From positions 62,001-126,000 of the forward strand of contig NZ_JAEPWN010000002.1 of assembly GCF_016654005.1 (NCBI RefSeq): DNA of 64,000 bases. Direction: 5' to 3'. The DNA comes from Brevundimonas nasdae (GTDB lineage: Bacteria; Pseudomonadota; Alphaproteobacteria; Caulobacterales; Caulobacteraceae). The notes beneath the pieces were generated by a model. The model was given only the letters and a program-made list of their open reading frames with translations, made no database searches and was not told the DNA's origin. Below are positions 45,525 to 55,315 of this stretch, one piece after another (positions within the stretch are counted from its first letter, which is position 1; the number at the start of each line of letters is the position of its first letter). The position numbers and the translations under genes were made by a program.

Positions 45525-46879
45525 GCCACCACCTGCTTAACGGCCGCGATGATCTTGTCCACGCCCGGCAGCGACAGGGCTTCCAGGTTGGCGGCGTAGG
45601 GCAGCGGCACGTCTTCCTGGTGCACGCGCAGCGGCGGGGCGTCCAGATAGTCGAAGGCGTGTTCGATCACGCGGGCCACGACCTCGGCGCCGACGCCCAT
45701 CGGACCCCAGCCCTCTTCGGCCGAGACCAGACGGTTGGTCTTCTTGACGCTTTCGACGATGGTTTCATGGTCCAGCGGACGCAGGGTGCGCAGGTCGATG
45801 ACCTCGGCCTCGATGCCCTCTTCGGCCAGCTTCTCAGCGGCCTGCAGGGCAAAGCCGACCATGCGGGCGTGCGCCGTGATGGTGACGTCCTTGCCTTCGC
45901 GACGGACCTTGGCCTTGCCGATGGGCAGGACGTAGTCGTCGACTTCCGGCACGTCGAACTCGGTGCCGTACAGCATCTCGTGTTCTAGGAAGACGATCGG
46001 GTTCGGATCACGGATGGCGGCTTTCAGCAGACCCTTGGCGTCAGCGGCGTCATAGGGCGCGATGACTTTCAGACCCGGAACCTGGGCGTACCAGGCGGAA
46101 TAATCCTGGCTGTGCTGGGCGCCGACGCGGCTGGCGGCGCCGTTCGGGCCGCGGAAGACGATGTCCGCACGGATCTGGCCGCCCGACATATACAGGGTCT
46201 TGGCCGCCGAGTTGATGATGTGGTCAATCGCCTGCATGGCGAAGTTGAACGTCATGAACTCGACGATGGGCTTCAGGCCCGACATGGCGGCGCCGACGCC
46301 CAGACCGGCAAAGCCGTGCTCGGTGATCGGCGTGTCCACGACGCGGCGTTCGCCGAATTCCTGCAGCAGTTCGCGGCTGACCTTGTAGGCGCCCTGATAC
46401 TGGGCGACTTCCTCGCCGATCAGGAAGACGCGGTCATCACGACGCATTTCCTCGGCCATGGCGTCGCGCAGAGCGTCGCGCACGGTCGTCTTGACCAGCT
46501 TGGCGTCGGCCGGGATTTCCGGATCGCGCAGTTCGACCTTGGGGGTCGAGGTCTGCTGAGGCGCCTTTTCGGGATCGCCCGTCTTTCCTTCAGCCGTCGC
46601 CGCCGGGACGTCAGCCTTGGGTGCAGGCGCCGCAGCGCCGTCCTCACCGGCCAGACGCGCGATCGGCGTGTTGACCTTCACGTTCTCAGAACCCTCGGGG
46701 ACGAGGATTTCCAGAACTTCGCCTTCATCGACGGCTTCGACTTCCATCGTCGCCTTGTCGGTTTCAATCTCGGCGATCACCTGGCCAGCCGATACGCTGT
46801 CGCCTGCCTTGATGTGCCATTTGGTCAGCGTGCCCTCTTCCATCGTGGGGGACAGCGCCGGCATCAGAATGTCGGTCAC
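45521..46879 (-). CDS. pdhB: Pyruvate dehydrogenase E1 beta with N-terminal lipoyl domain
   Basis: 452 residues. Residues 1-80 form a lipoyl domain with [18 protein letters not shown]; a flexible linker leads to the transketolase-like E1 beta: [78 protein letters not shown] and [22 protein letters not shown]1 beta with its own lipoyl domain is characteristic of alphaproteobacteria. GTG start at 46879, three bases after pdhA. Confidence 0.97.
   Translation of the reverse strand: MTDILMPALSPTMEEGTLTKWHIKAGDSVSAGQVIAEIETDKATMEVEAVDEGEVLEILVPEGSENVKVNTPIARLAGEDGAAAPAPKADVPAATAEGKTGDPEKAPQQTSTPKVELRDPEIPADAKLVKTTVRDALRDAMAEEMRRDDRVFLIGEEVAQYQGAYKVSRELLQEFGERRVVDTPITEHGFAGLGVGAAMSGLKPIVEFMTFNFAMQAIDHIINSAAKTLYMSGGQIRADIVFRGPNGAASRVGAQHSQDYSAWYAQVPGLKVIAPYDAADAKGLLKAAIRDPNPIVFLEHEMLYGTEFDVPEVDDYVLPIGKAKVRREGKDVTITAHARMVGFALQAAEKLAEEGIEAEVIDLRTLRPLDHETIVESVKKTNRLVSAEEGWGPMGVGAEVVARVIEHAFDYLDAPPLRVHQEDVPLPYAANLEALSLPGVDKIIAAVKQVVA
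46625..46879 (-). repeat. Lipoyl-domain coding repeat, copy in pdhB
   Basis: Partner of the repeat in pdhC at 45270-45524; direct orientation, about 1.35 kb apart. Protein identity between the two copies is high over the whole domain. Confidence 0.9.
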
Positions 46880-46882
46880 GGA

Positions 46883-47911
46883 TCAGGCCTCCACGTAGAC
46901 GTCAGTATAGAGCTCGGACGGATCCGGCTCAGGGCTTTCCTGTGCGAACTGCACAGACTCGGCGACAATCGCCTTGATCTCGTTGTCGATGACCTTCAGC
47001 TCTTCCTCGGTCGCATTGGCGGCGGCGAGCAGCAGCTTGATGTGGTCGATGGGGTCGCGGGTCTTTTTGACCTCGTCCACCTCTTCCTTGGTGCGATATT
47101 TCGCCGGGTCGGACATCGAGTGGCCGCGATAGCGGTAGGTCTTCACTTCCAGAATATAGGGTCCGCCGCCTTCGCGGGCGCGCTTCACAGCGCGGGCGGT
47201 GGCGTCACGCACGGCCAGCACGTCCATGCCGTCGACCTGCTCGCCCGGAATGCCGAAGCTGGCGCCGCGCATATAGAGCTCGGTCGTGGACGACGAGCGG
47301 TCGATGCTCGTGCCCATGGCGTACTGGTTGTTCTCGATGATGTAGATGGCCGGCAGCTTCCACAGCTGCGCCATGTTGAAGCTTTCGTACACCTGGCCCT
47401 GGTTCGAAGCGCCGTCGCCGAAATAGACGAAGGCGACCGAGTCATCGCCGCGGTACTTGCCCGCGAACGCCAGGCCGGTGCCCAGCGCGACCTGGGCGCC
47501 GACGATGCCGTGACCGCCGTAGAAGCCGGTCGGCACGTCGAACATGTGCATCGAACCGCCCTTGCCCTTGGACGAGCCGCCGATGCGGCCGGTCAGTTCG
47601 GCCATGACTTCCTTCGGGTCCATGCCCGCGGCCAGCATATGGCCGTGGTCGCGGTAGCCCGTGATGATCTTGTCGTGGCCCTGTTTGACGCTCTCCTGAA
47701 CGCCCACAGCGACCGCTTCCTGGCCGATGTACAGGTGGCAGAAGCCGCCGATCAGACCCATGCCGTACAGTTGGCCTGCACGTTCCTCGAAACGGCGGAT
47801 CAGCACCATTTCGCGGTAGAAACGAAGGAGGTCTTCCTTCGACGCCGTCGGCGTATTTGGTATTTTGTCAGGCGCGTTGGTCTGAGCGTTCTTGGCAGGG
47901 GCTTTCGCCAT
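46883..47911 (-). CDS. pdhA: Pyruvate dehydrogenase E1 alpha
   Basis: ThDP-dependent decarboxylase subunit, 342 residues. FYREMVLIRRFEERAGQLYGMGLIGGFCHLYIGQEAVAVG, the ThDP motif YFGDGASNQGQVYESFNMAQLWKLPAIYIIENNQYAMGTS and TYRYRGHSMSDPAKYRTKEE are clear. First gene of pdhABC-gpx-lpd, with a promoter at 47969-47998. ThDP supply links to thiL and lipoylation to lipA in this window. Confidence 0.97.
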   Translation of the reverse strand: MAKAPAKNAQTNAPDKIPNTPTASKEDLLRFYREMVLIRRFEERAGQLYGMGLIGGFCHLYIGQEAVAVGVQESVKQGHDKIITGYRDHGHMLAAGMDPKEVMAELTGRIGGSSKGKGGSMHMFDVPTGFYGGHGIVGAQVALGTGLAFAGKYRGDDSVAFVYFGDGASNQGQVYESFNMAQLWKLPAIYIIENNQYAMGTSIDRSSSTTELYMRGASFGIPGEQVDGMDVLAVRDATARAVKRAREGGGPYILEVKTYRYRGHSMSDPAKYRTKEEVDEVKKTRDPIDHIKLLLAAANATEEELKVIDNEIKAIVAESVQFAQESPEPDPSELYTDVYVEA

Positions 47912-47968
47912 CCGGCATCTCCCGGCTAGGCGCCAGTGGCGACGCCTTACTTATCGTTACGGAAGGGG

Positions 47969-47998
47969 GCTTTAGCAGCCTTCCTTCCCGGAACGCAA
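47969..47998 (-). promoter_or_regulatory. Promoter of the pdh operon
   Basis: On the minus strand TTGCGT (47993-47998), 17-base spacer, CTAAAG inside GCTAAAGC (47969-47976), one mismatch from the Caulobacter -10 consensus. The -10 lies 57 bases upstream of pdhA. Confidence 0.6.
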
Positions 47999-48045
47999 AG
48001 GGGTGCGATGCCGCCTGTAACAATAGTTCAAGTATTGACTGACGA

Positions 48046-48357
48046 TCAGCCTTGGACGGTTTGCGCCGGAATGCGGATCACATAGTCGCGCGGATCGGAA
48101 AAACCGATCACGGCGCGCGCGCGCTCTTCAAGAAGATCTTTTGAAAGACTGTCGGTCCGCAGGTAGCGGACGCGCGTCTCCAGGTCGCGACGCTGCTCGG
48201 TCAGGTGCGCGAGCTGTTCAGCGCGCTGGGTCAGCAGCGCATCCCGCGAGGCGCCGCTCAACAGGCCGCGCTCCCCCGTGAGGGCCTGCACGCCGAGATA
48301 CGCGAACAGAAGCAGCAGGACGATGGAGGTACGGTACGGTTTCATCCGTTCAGGCAC
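48046..48357 (-). CDS. ftsB: Septum formation initiator FtsB/DivIC
   Basis: Bitopic divisome protein of 103 residues. One membrane helix (TSIVLLLLFAYLGVQAL) is followed by a coiled coil (LLTQRAEQLAHLTEQRRDLETRVRYLRTDSLSKDLLEERARAVIGFSDPRDYVIRIP). I take GTG at 48357 because AAGGAG lies eight bases upstream; ATG at 48345 is the alternative. It lies between eno and pdhA, the usual alphaproteobacterial place. Confidence 0.92.
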   Translation of the reverse strand: MPERMKPYRTSIVLLLLFAYLGVQALTGERGLLSGASRDALLTQRAEQLAHLTEQRRDLETRVRYLRTDSLSKDLLEERARAVIGFSDPRDYVIRIPAQTVQG

Positions 48358-48384
48358 AGCAGACGCTCCTTCTGAGCGCGAAAA

Positions 48385-48402
48385 CACAGTTCACGAACTG
48401 TG
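48385..48402. promoter_or_regulatory. 18-bp palindrome upstream of ftsB
   Basis: CACAGTTC-AC-GAACTGTG, perfect arms of eight, 27 bases upstream of the ftsB GTG. A candidate operator or RNA hairpin in the leader; protein unknown. Confidence 0.4.
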
Positions 48403-48441
48403 GCTGACAATGCCTAACAAATTGTAGCTTGACGGTAAGAA

Positions 48442-48470
48442 GGCCGGTGGAGAACGCTGATTCTCCACCG
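48442..48470 (-). terminator. Probable terminator of eno
   Basis: Perfect 10-bp stem CGGTGGAGAA (48445-48454) with TTCTCCACCG (48461-48470), 6-base loop, followed on the minus strand by GCCTTCTT. The weak U-tract makes it moderate. Confidence 0.55.
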
Positions 48471-48483
48471 ACAATTCAAAGAC

Positions 48484-49830
<1,347 letters not shown>

Positions 49831-49866
49831 TGGCTGCACCCGCCTGGGCCGGTAACAGGTTGCTAC

Positions 49867-50457
49867 CTAACCGCAGTTTTCGACCAGTTGGATCGACGGA
49901 TCGCCCGCGTGAACCCGCGAGACGAGGCCGTCCTTGCCAACCTCGTAGCGAATTCCGCGCGCCGCCGGATCGACGACGTAGGCGGTCGAGCGCCCCTTGG
50001 CCCACACGAACAGATCCTCGGCCGGCGCCGGATCATATTTGGCGGGTTGGGCGAAGACGGCGCCGCCATAGGTCTGTTTGATCGCGATGCCGCTGTCGCC
50101 GACGCCAAAGCCGCGATCCGTCTTCACGGACGAGCCCTGCCCCAAGGTGATTCGCGTCAGGCGGCCATCCTGCAGCATTACGTCCACGCCATCAGGCGCC
50201 TTGTCTGGGTGATAGACCTGGCAAGTCATCGGCTCGCTGACGACGGCGTTTGCGCCCCAGACTGTCGCGACCTCAGCCGCCGTCATGCCGATTCGCACCG
50301 CGCCCAGTCCATCGGCCGTAAGGGCCGTTTCGGCGGCAGGCGCCGTTGCAGGCGCGCTGGCGGCGCCGGACGAAACCGCTTCGCCGGGCTTCTCTCCACG
50401 GTCGCAGGCGGAAAGCGTGAGAAGCGCCATAGCGCTGACAGCAGCGAAACGAATCAT
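49867..50457 (-). CDS. Hypothetical lipoprotein
   Basis: 196 residues with a lipoprotein signal (MIRFAAVSAMALLTLSAC), an Ala/Pro/Glu linker and a domain opening with ADGLGAVRIGMTAAEVATVWG, a motif seen in SmpA/BamE-like and related small secreted domains. It ends SIQLVENCG, with a second Cys in EPMTCQVYHPD that could form a disulphide with it. ATG at 50457 has GGAGA upstream. A strong terminator separates it from rpmF; function unknown. Confidence 0.78.
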   Translation of the reverse strand: MIRFAAVSAMALLTLSACDRGEKPGEAVSSGAASAPATAPAAETALTADGLGAVRIGMTAAEVATVWGANAVVSEPMTCQVYHPDKAPDGVDVMLQDGRLTRITLGQGSSVKTDRGFGVGDSGIAIKQTYGGAVFAQPAKYDPAPAEDLFVWAKGRSTAYVVDPAARGIRYEVGKDGLVSRVHAGDPSIQLVENCG

Positions 50458-50501
50458 CAGGCGACGTCTCCGGAAAAAAGCTTCGCCGTGCAGAACGCAC
50501 G

Positions 50502-50531
50502 AAAACGGCGCGCGGATCACCGCGCGCCGTT
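50502..50531 (-). terminator. Terminator of rpmF
   Basis: Perfect 12-bp stem AACGGCGCGCGG (50504-50515) and CCGCGCGCCGTT (50520-50531) with loop ATCA, followed by TTTTC on the minus strand. A 16-bp palindrome TCCGATCATGATCGGA lies at 50542-50557 between it and the rpmF stop. Confidence 0.8.
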
Positions 50532-50571
50532 AAAATCGTCATCCGATCATGATCGGAAGGCCGTGAAAGAC

Positions 50572-50754
50572 CTAGTCTTCCTTCGGCGTCAGAACCTGAC
50601 GACCGCGGTACGTGCCGCTCTTCAGGTCGATGTGGTGCGGGCGCTTCAGCTCGCCGGTGTCCTTGTCCTCAACATACACGTTGGAGGTCAGGGCATCGTG
50701 GGCGCGGCGCATGTTGCGACGCGAGGGAGATACTTTGCGCTTCGGAACGGCCAT
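50572..50754 (-). CDS. rpmF: 50S ribosomal protein L32
   Basis: 60 residues: [21 protein letters not shown] at the N-terminus and a C-terminal half without the four zinc cysteines, as in other alphaproteobacterial L32. Its own terminator follows. Here it is not next to plsX or the YceD-like gene, which are 27 kb away. Confidence 0.97.
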   Translation of the reverse strand: MAVPKRKVSPSRRNMRRAHDALTSNVYVEDKDTGELKRPHHIDLKSGTYRGRQVLTPKED

Positions 50755-51011
50755 GTCCGTCTCAATCTTCTAAGTCGGGCGCCGCCCAGAGCCGAAGCCT
50801 GTCTAGCGCGAAAACAATAGCGGCGGCTCCAACCCTTCGTAGTGAAGAACGGGGGACCGCCACGCGAGGCGCGGCTTATGCATGAAGTGGCGGGCGATTT
50901 CAAGGCGTATAAGCAGCTCAAGATCAGGGAAGCTTCAGCAGGCGATCATCGCCGTCTCAGCCACCTCAAATCCTGCCGCCCGGCCCTTGGCCGTCGCCCG
51001 CTTTTTGTCCG

Positions 51012-52124
51012 TCAACTGACCTGCAAGGCGTCCGCCACCGCCTCCCCGATCGCCAGCGAACTGGTCAGGCCGGGGCTTTCGATGCCGAACAAAGCCATCA
51101 GGCCGTCGATGCCGTGATGCTCGCGCCCATGAAGCTGGAAATCCGGCTGCGGCTCGCCCGGCCCATGCAGCTTGGGGCGAATGCCTGCGTAGTCGGGCGT
51201 CAGGGCGCCTTCGGGCAGAGCAGGCCAGAAACGGCGTATATAGGCGGCGAACTCATCGGCCTTCGCCGGATCGACCGAATAATCCTCAGTCTCGACATAG
51301 ACGAGGTCGGGGCCGAACACGGCCTGCCCGCCCAGATCCTTGCGGTAATGGGTGCCCAGCGCGCCGGGAATCGGCGGCGGATAGATCAGGCGGTTGAACG
51401 GCGCCTTGCCGACCAGTCGGAAATAGACGCCCTTGCCCAGATGGCGCGGCGGAATATCGATGGCGGGATAGCCCGCGATGCTGGCGGCGACCGCCTGTGA
51501 TGACAGACCGGGCGCTGTGACCAGAAGGCGGCTGGACACCTCCATCGCCCCCTCCCCGCCGACACGAACCGTGAAGCCGCCGCCCGCCAACGGCTCGGCG
51601 CCCTCGAACGGGGCGGAGATCACGACCGATCCGCCTGCATCCTCGATCTCGCCCTGCAGGGCCAGCATATAGCCGTGACTGTCGAACAGGCCGCTCTCGG
51701 GCGACAGGATGGCGGCGTGGGCGTTCAGTTCAGGCTCCAGCGCCCGCGCCTGGGCGCCGGTCAGATGCTCCAGCCCCTCGACACCATTGGCTGTCGCCTG
51801 CTCGAAGATGGCTTCGATCCGCGCGACCTCGGGTTCCTGCGTCGCCACGACCAGCTTGCCGCATTTCCAGTGATCGATCTTGTGGCTGGCCAGGAACGCA
51901 TAAAGAGCCCGCCGTCCTTCGACGCAGAACTGCGCCTTCAGCGAGCCGGTCGGATAATAGAGGCCGCCGTGGATGACCTCGGAATTGCGCGAAGAAACGC
52001 CCTGACCGATGTGGACGTCCTTCTCCAGCACCAGAACCGTCAGACCCCGTTTCGATAAGGCGCGTCCGCAAGCCAGGCCCACCGCGCCTGCGCCCACAAC
52101 GACCGCATCGAAATCAAAGCTCAT
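51012..52124 (-). CDS. L-2-hydroxyglutarate-type FAD-dependent oxidase
   Basis: DAO-fold flavoprotein of 370 residues. The FAD-binding start DAVVVGAGAVGLACGRALSKRGLTVLVLEK is followed by SSRNSEVIHGGLYYPTGSLKAQFCVEGRR and the C-terminal GIESPGLTSSLAIGEAVADAL. These features match the L-2-hydroxyglutarate dehydrogenase/oxidase (LhgO) group, which removes a by-product of TCA enzymes; glycerol-3-phosphate-type substrates are less likely. The ATG overlaps the stop of the Coq10-like gene (ATGA). Confidence 0.87.
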   Translation of the reverse strand: MSFDFDAVVVGAGAVGLACGRALSKRGLTVLVLEKDVHIGQGVSSRNSEVIHGGLYYPTGSLKAQFCVEGRRALYAFLASHKIDHWKCGKLVVATQEPEVARIEAIFEQATANGVEGLEHLTGAQARALEPELNAHAAILSPESGLFDSHGYMLALQGEIEDAGGSVVISAPFEGAEPLAGGGFTVRVGGEGAMEVSSRLLVTAPGLSSQAVAASIAGYPAIDIPPRHLGKGVYFRLVGKAPFNRLIYPPPIPGALGTHYRKDLGGQAVFGPDLVYVETEDYSVDPAKADEFAAYIRRFWPALPEGALTPDYAGIRPKLHGPGEPQPDFQLHGREHHGIDGLMALFGIESPGLTSSLAIGEAVADALQVS

Positions 52125-52573
52125 TTCGGCCCGTACCTCCGCTTCGCCTCAGCCTCGAAACAGCCGATCAGCTTGCTGACCGCCAGATCGAAGTTCGCCT
52201 GGAGCATGACATCCAGCATCTTCGATTTGAAGGCGAAGTCGATCATGAACTCCAACCGCGTCCCGTCTGGGTGCGGAAAGAACTCCCAGCGGTTCTTCAG
52301 ATGCTTGAACGGCCCGCGCAGCAGGCCGACCTCGACCTTGGGCGCATTACGGTCATGCCGAACCCAGGTGGAGAAGCGCTCCTTCAGGAAGGCGAAGCCG
52401 ACGCCCGCCTCGGCGTCGACGATCGTGACGCCTTCGCCCTCTGCACGGTCGTTCCAGACGCGCATGGACGTCACCCACGGCACAAAGTCCGGATAGGCGC
52501 GGATGTCGGCGACCAGATCGGCAAGCTGATCCGGCGCATACGGAAGGATGCGCGTGACGCGATGAACAGCCAT
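52121..52573 (-). CDS. Coq10/RatA-type START-domain protein
   Basis: 150 residues of the polyketide-cyclase/START family related to Coq10 and RatA. Marks are RVTRILPYAPDQLADLVADIRAYPDFVPWVTSMRVW, STWVRHDRNAPKVEVGLLRGPFKHLKNRWEF and MIDFAFKSKMLDVMLQANFDLAVSKLIGCFEAEAKRRYG. In alphaproteobacteria these are usually ubiquinone-binding Coq10-like; a RatA-like role is the alternative. It follows lipA by seven bases. Confidence 0.9.
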   Translation of the reverse strand: MAVHRVTRILPYAPDQLADLVADIRAYPDFVPWVTSMRVWNDRAEGEGVTIVDAEAGVGFAFLKERFSTWVRHDRNAPKVEVGLLRGPFKHLKNRWEFFPHPDGTRLEFMIDFAFKSKMLDVMLQANFDLAVSKLIGCFEAEAKRRYGPK

Positions 52574-52580
52574 TCCCGGC

Positions 52581-53543
52581 TTAGCGCTTCAGTTGCGCCT
52601 CGCGCGCAGCCTTCAACCGGGCGAAGTCGTCGCCGGCGTGGTGCGACGAACGCGTCAGCGGGCTGGACGACACCATCAGGAAGCCCTTGGCGCGTGCAAT
52701 CGCCTCATAGGCCTTGAACTCTTCGGGCGTGACGAAGCGGTCGATGGCGGCGTGCTTTCGGGTTGGCTGCAGGTACTGGCCGATGGTGATGAAGTCGACG
52801 CCGGCGGAGCGCATGTCGTCCATCACCTGCATGACCTCTTCCTTGGTCTCGCCCAGGCCGACCATGATGCCGGACTTGGTGAACTGGTTGGGGTCGCGCT
52901 CCTTGACCATCTGCAGCAGGCGCAGGGAGTGGAAGTAGCGGGCGCCGGGCCTGATTTTCAGATACAGGCGCGGAACGGTTTCAAGGTTGTGGTTGAAGAC
53001 GTCCGGCTTGGCGTCGATCATCACTTCGGCCGCGCCATCTTTGCGCAGGAAGTCCGGCGTCAGAATCTCGATTGTGGTGCCCGGCGCCTGGATGCGAATC
53101 TGGCGCACCACCTCGGCGAAGTGGGCGGCGCCGCCGTCCGCCACATCGTCGCGGTCGACCGACGTGATGACGACGTGGTTCAGCCCCATCTGCTGCACGG
53201 CCAGACCGACCTTGCCCGGTTCTTCCGGGTCCAGCGGCTGAGGCAGGCCCGTCTTGACGTTGCAGAAGGCGCAGGCCCGCGTGCAGGTGTCACCCATGAT
53301 CATCAGGGTGGCGTGCTTCTGGCTCCAGCACTCGCCGATGTTCGGGCAGGCCGCCTCTTCACAGACCGTCACCAGGCCCTTGGAGCGGACGATGTCCTTG
53401 GTGGCGTTGTACTGGCCCGAGCCGGGCGCCTTGACGCGCAGCCAGTCGGGTTTCTTCAGAACCACCGTCTCCGGACGGTTCTGCTTCTCCGGGTGACGGA
53501 GTTCGGAGGGCTTGCGCTGCAAGGTGTCGATCAGGGTGACCAT
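52581..53543 (-). CDS. lipA: Lipoyl synthase
   Basis: Radical-SAM enzyme that inserts sulphur into octanoyl-lipoyl domains, needed for the PdhB and PdhC lipoyl domains encoded nearby. 320 residues with the auxiliary cluster [13 protein letters not shown] and the radical-SAM motif in [17 protein letters not shown], plus the C-terminal [18 protein letters not shown] at 53543 (VTLIDTLQ) matches the family start; an in-frame TTG at 53564 has no better ribosome site. Divergent from the acyl-ACP synthetase gene. Confidence 0.96.
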   Translation of the reverse strand: MVTLIDTLQRKPSELRHPEKQNRPETVVLKKPDWLRVKAPGSGQYNATKDIVRSKGLVTVCEEAACPNIGECWSQKHATLMIMGDTCTRACAFCNVKTGLPQPLDPEEPGKVGLAVQQMGLNHVVITSVDRDDVADGGAAHFAEVVRQIRIQAPGTTIEILTPDFLRKDGAAEVMIDAKPDVFNHNLETVPRLYLKIRPGARYFHSLRLLQMVKERDPNQFTKSGIMVGLGETKEEVMQVMDDMRSAGVDFITIGQYLQPTRKHAAIDRFVTPEEFKAYEAIARAKGFLMVSSSPLTRSSHHAGDDFARLKAAREAQLKR

Positions 53544-53654
53544 GGCCGGTATTTCGGACTTCAAAGCCGTTTAGGCAAGCCAAACCCGGTTACAGATATG
53601 CCGCAGGCGTGATCTGGCCTTGGAACTCACGGCGCGTAACATATCTTTTCAACA

Positions 53655-53675
53655 TGACGCGGCGTCATTAATGAC
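53655..53675. promoter_or_regulatory. Overlapping palindromes between lipA and the acyl-ACP synthetase gene
   Basis: TGACGC-G-GCGTCA (53655-53667) overlaps GTCATTAATGAC (53664-53675). Both are perfect, in a divergent promoter region, 52 bases upstream of the TTG start at 53727. Candidate operator; protein unknown. Confidence 0.45.
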
Positions 53676-53726
53676 AGATGCCCGAACAACAGAGAGGGCC
53701 GGTGGCGCCCTCCGTAGGAGACGCGT

Positions 53727-55280
53727 TTGCGCCAGGCTCTGGATCCCTCGCTGTACGAAGCCTCTTTGATCGACGCCCTGATCGAGGCCCGCTCAAGGTT
53801 CGGCGACAAGGAAATCCTTGAAGATCAGGACAGGCATCCCCTCACCTACACCGGCCTGATCCGCGCCGCCTTCGTCCTGGGGCGCAAGATCGCCAACATG
53901 ACGGAAAAGGGCGATCGGGTCGCGATCCTGCTGCCGTCGTCGATGGGCGTGGTCGTCACCTTCTTCGGCCTGCACGCCCATGGACGCGTGCCGGTGATGC
54001 TGAACTTCACGGCGGGCGAGACCAATCTGAAGGCCGCCATCAAGGCGTCAGGCGTCAAGAAGGTGCTGACGGCCAAGCGCTTCATCGAACAGGCCAAGCT
54101 GGACGATCTGGTCAAGGAGCTTTCGACGGTCGCAGAGGTCGTTTGGCTGGACGATGTGCGCAAGACCATCGGTCTGGCCGACAAGCTCTATGGCCTGGCC
54201 GCAGGCGCGGCGCCCAAGCGGTTCCGCGTCAAGACCGACCCGGATGCGCCGGGCGTGGTGCTGTTCACCTCCGGCAGTTTCGGCACGCCCAAGGGCGTGG
54301 TGCTGAGCCAGAAGAACCTGGTCGCCAATGCCCGTCAGGTCGCCGCCCACATCGACCTGAAGCCGGACTGGGTGATGTTCAACCCGCTGCCGACCTTCCA
54401 CTGTTTCGGCCTGACCGGCGGGGTCATCCTGCCCCTGCTGCAAGGGTTGAAGGCCTTCCAGTATCCGTCGCCGCTGCATGCCAAACAGATCACCGACCTG
54501 TTGCCCAAGGTGAAGGCGTCGATCCTGTTCGCGACCGACACCTTCCTCAGCCAATACGCCCGCGTCGCCGAACCCGACGACTTCGCCACCTTGAAGTTCG
54601 CCGTCGCCGGGGCCGAAAAGGTGCGCGAGGAGACGCGCAACCTGTTCAACACCAAGTTCGGCGGCGTCGAACTGCTGGAAGGCTATGGCGCGACCGAGGC
54701 TTCGCCTGTCATCGCCGTGAACCATCCCGACTATAATGCGCCGGGCACCGTGGGGCAGATCCTGCCGGGCATCGAGTGGAAACTGGAGACGGTGGACGGC
54801 ATCAATGCGGGCGGCCGCCTGCTGCTCAAGGGGCCCAATGTCATGAGCGGCTATGTCACCCAGGCCGAGCCTTTGGCCTGGGATCCGGTCGGCGACGAAT
54901 GGCTGGACACCGGCGACATCGTCGATGTCGATGAAGAGGGCTATGTCACCATCAAGGGCCGCGCCAAACGCTTCGCCAAGATCGGCGGCGAGATGGTGTC
55001 CCTGACGGCGGTGGAGGGCATCGCCGGGGCCGTCTGGCCGGAACAGCGCCACGCCGTCATCTCCATCCCCGACAGCCGCAAGGGCGAGAAACTGGTTCTG
55101 GTCACCGACCATGCCGAAGCCGAGGTCGCCCCGCTGGCCGAATGGGCGCGCAACAACGGCGCGCCCGAACTGATCGTGCCCAAGAAGATCGTCAAGGTCG
55201 CCGAGGTGCCGGTCCTGGGCACCGGCAAGACGGACTATGTCGCCATCCAGAAAATGGTCGAGACCGACAAGGCGGCCTGA
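53727..55280 (+). CDS. AMP-dependent acyl-[ACP]/acyl-CoA synthetase (Aas C-terminal-like)
   Basis: Adenylate-forming ligase of 517 residues. The P-loop is LFTSGSFGTPKGVVLSQKNL; the other motifs are GYGATEASPVIAVNHPDY, GDEWLDTGDIVDVDEEGYVTIKGRAKRFAKIGGEMVSLTAVEG and the C-terminal Lys of LGTGKTDYVAIQK. It most resembles the synthetase half of Aas, here without the acyltransferase domain, so acyl-ACP recycling is plausible. The start is TTG at 53727 with TAGGAGA six bases upstream. Convergent with the dioxygenase gene. Confidence 0.87.
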   Translation: MRQALDPSLYEASLIDALIEARSRFGDKEILEDQDRHPLTYTGLIRAAFVLGRKIANMTEKGDRVAILLPSSMGVVVTFFGLHAHGRVPVMLNFTAGETNLKAAIKASGVKKVLTAKRFIEQAKLDDLVKELSTVAEVVWLDDVRKTIGLADKLYGLAAGAAPKRFRVKTDPDAPGVVLFTSGSFGTPKGVVLSQKNLVANARQVAAHIDLKPDWVMFNPLPTFHCFGLTGGVILPLLQGLKAFQYPSPLHAKQITDLLPKVKASILFATDTFLSQYARVAEPDDFATLKFAVAGAEKVREETRNLFNTKFGGVELLEGYGATEASPVIAVNHPDYNAPGTVGQILPGIEWKLETVDGINAGGRLLLKGPNVMSGYVTQAEPLAWDPVGDEWLDTGDIVDVDEEGYVTIKGRAKRFAKIGGEMVSLTAVEGIAGAVWPEQRHAVISIPDSRKGEKLVLVTDHAEAEVAPLAEWARNNGAPELIVPKKIVKVAEVPVLGTGKTDYVAIQKMVETDKAA

Positions 55281-55289
55281 GCCGTCTGC

Positions 55290-55315
55290 GCGTGCGGATC
55301 AGCCGATCCGCACGC
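55290..55315. terminator. Hairpin shared by convergent genes
   Basis: Perfect 11-bp stem GCGTGCGGATC (55290-55300) and GATCCGCACGC (55305-55315), loop AGCC. It includes the stop codon of the dioxygenase gene (55299-55301). No U-tract, so termination is inferred from position. Confidence 0.5.

Noticed and set aside
50842-51117. Plus-strand ORF between rpmF and the LhgO-like gene
   Set aside because: It overlaps the 3' end of the oxidase gene, lacks a ribosome site and has no recognisable features; the gap more likely holds the rpmF promoter.
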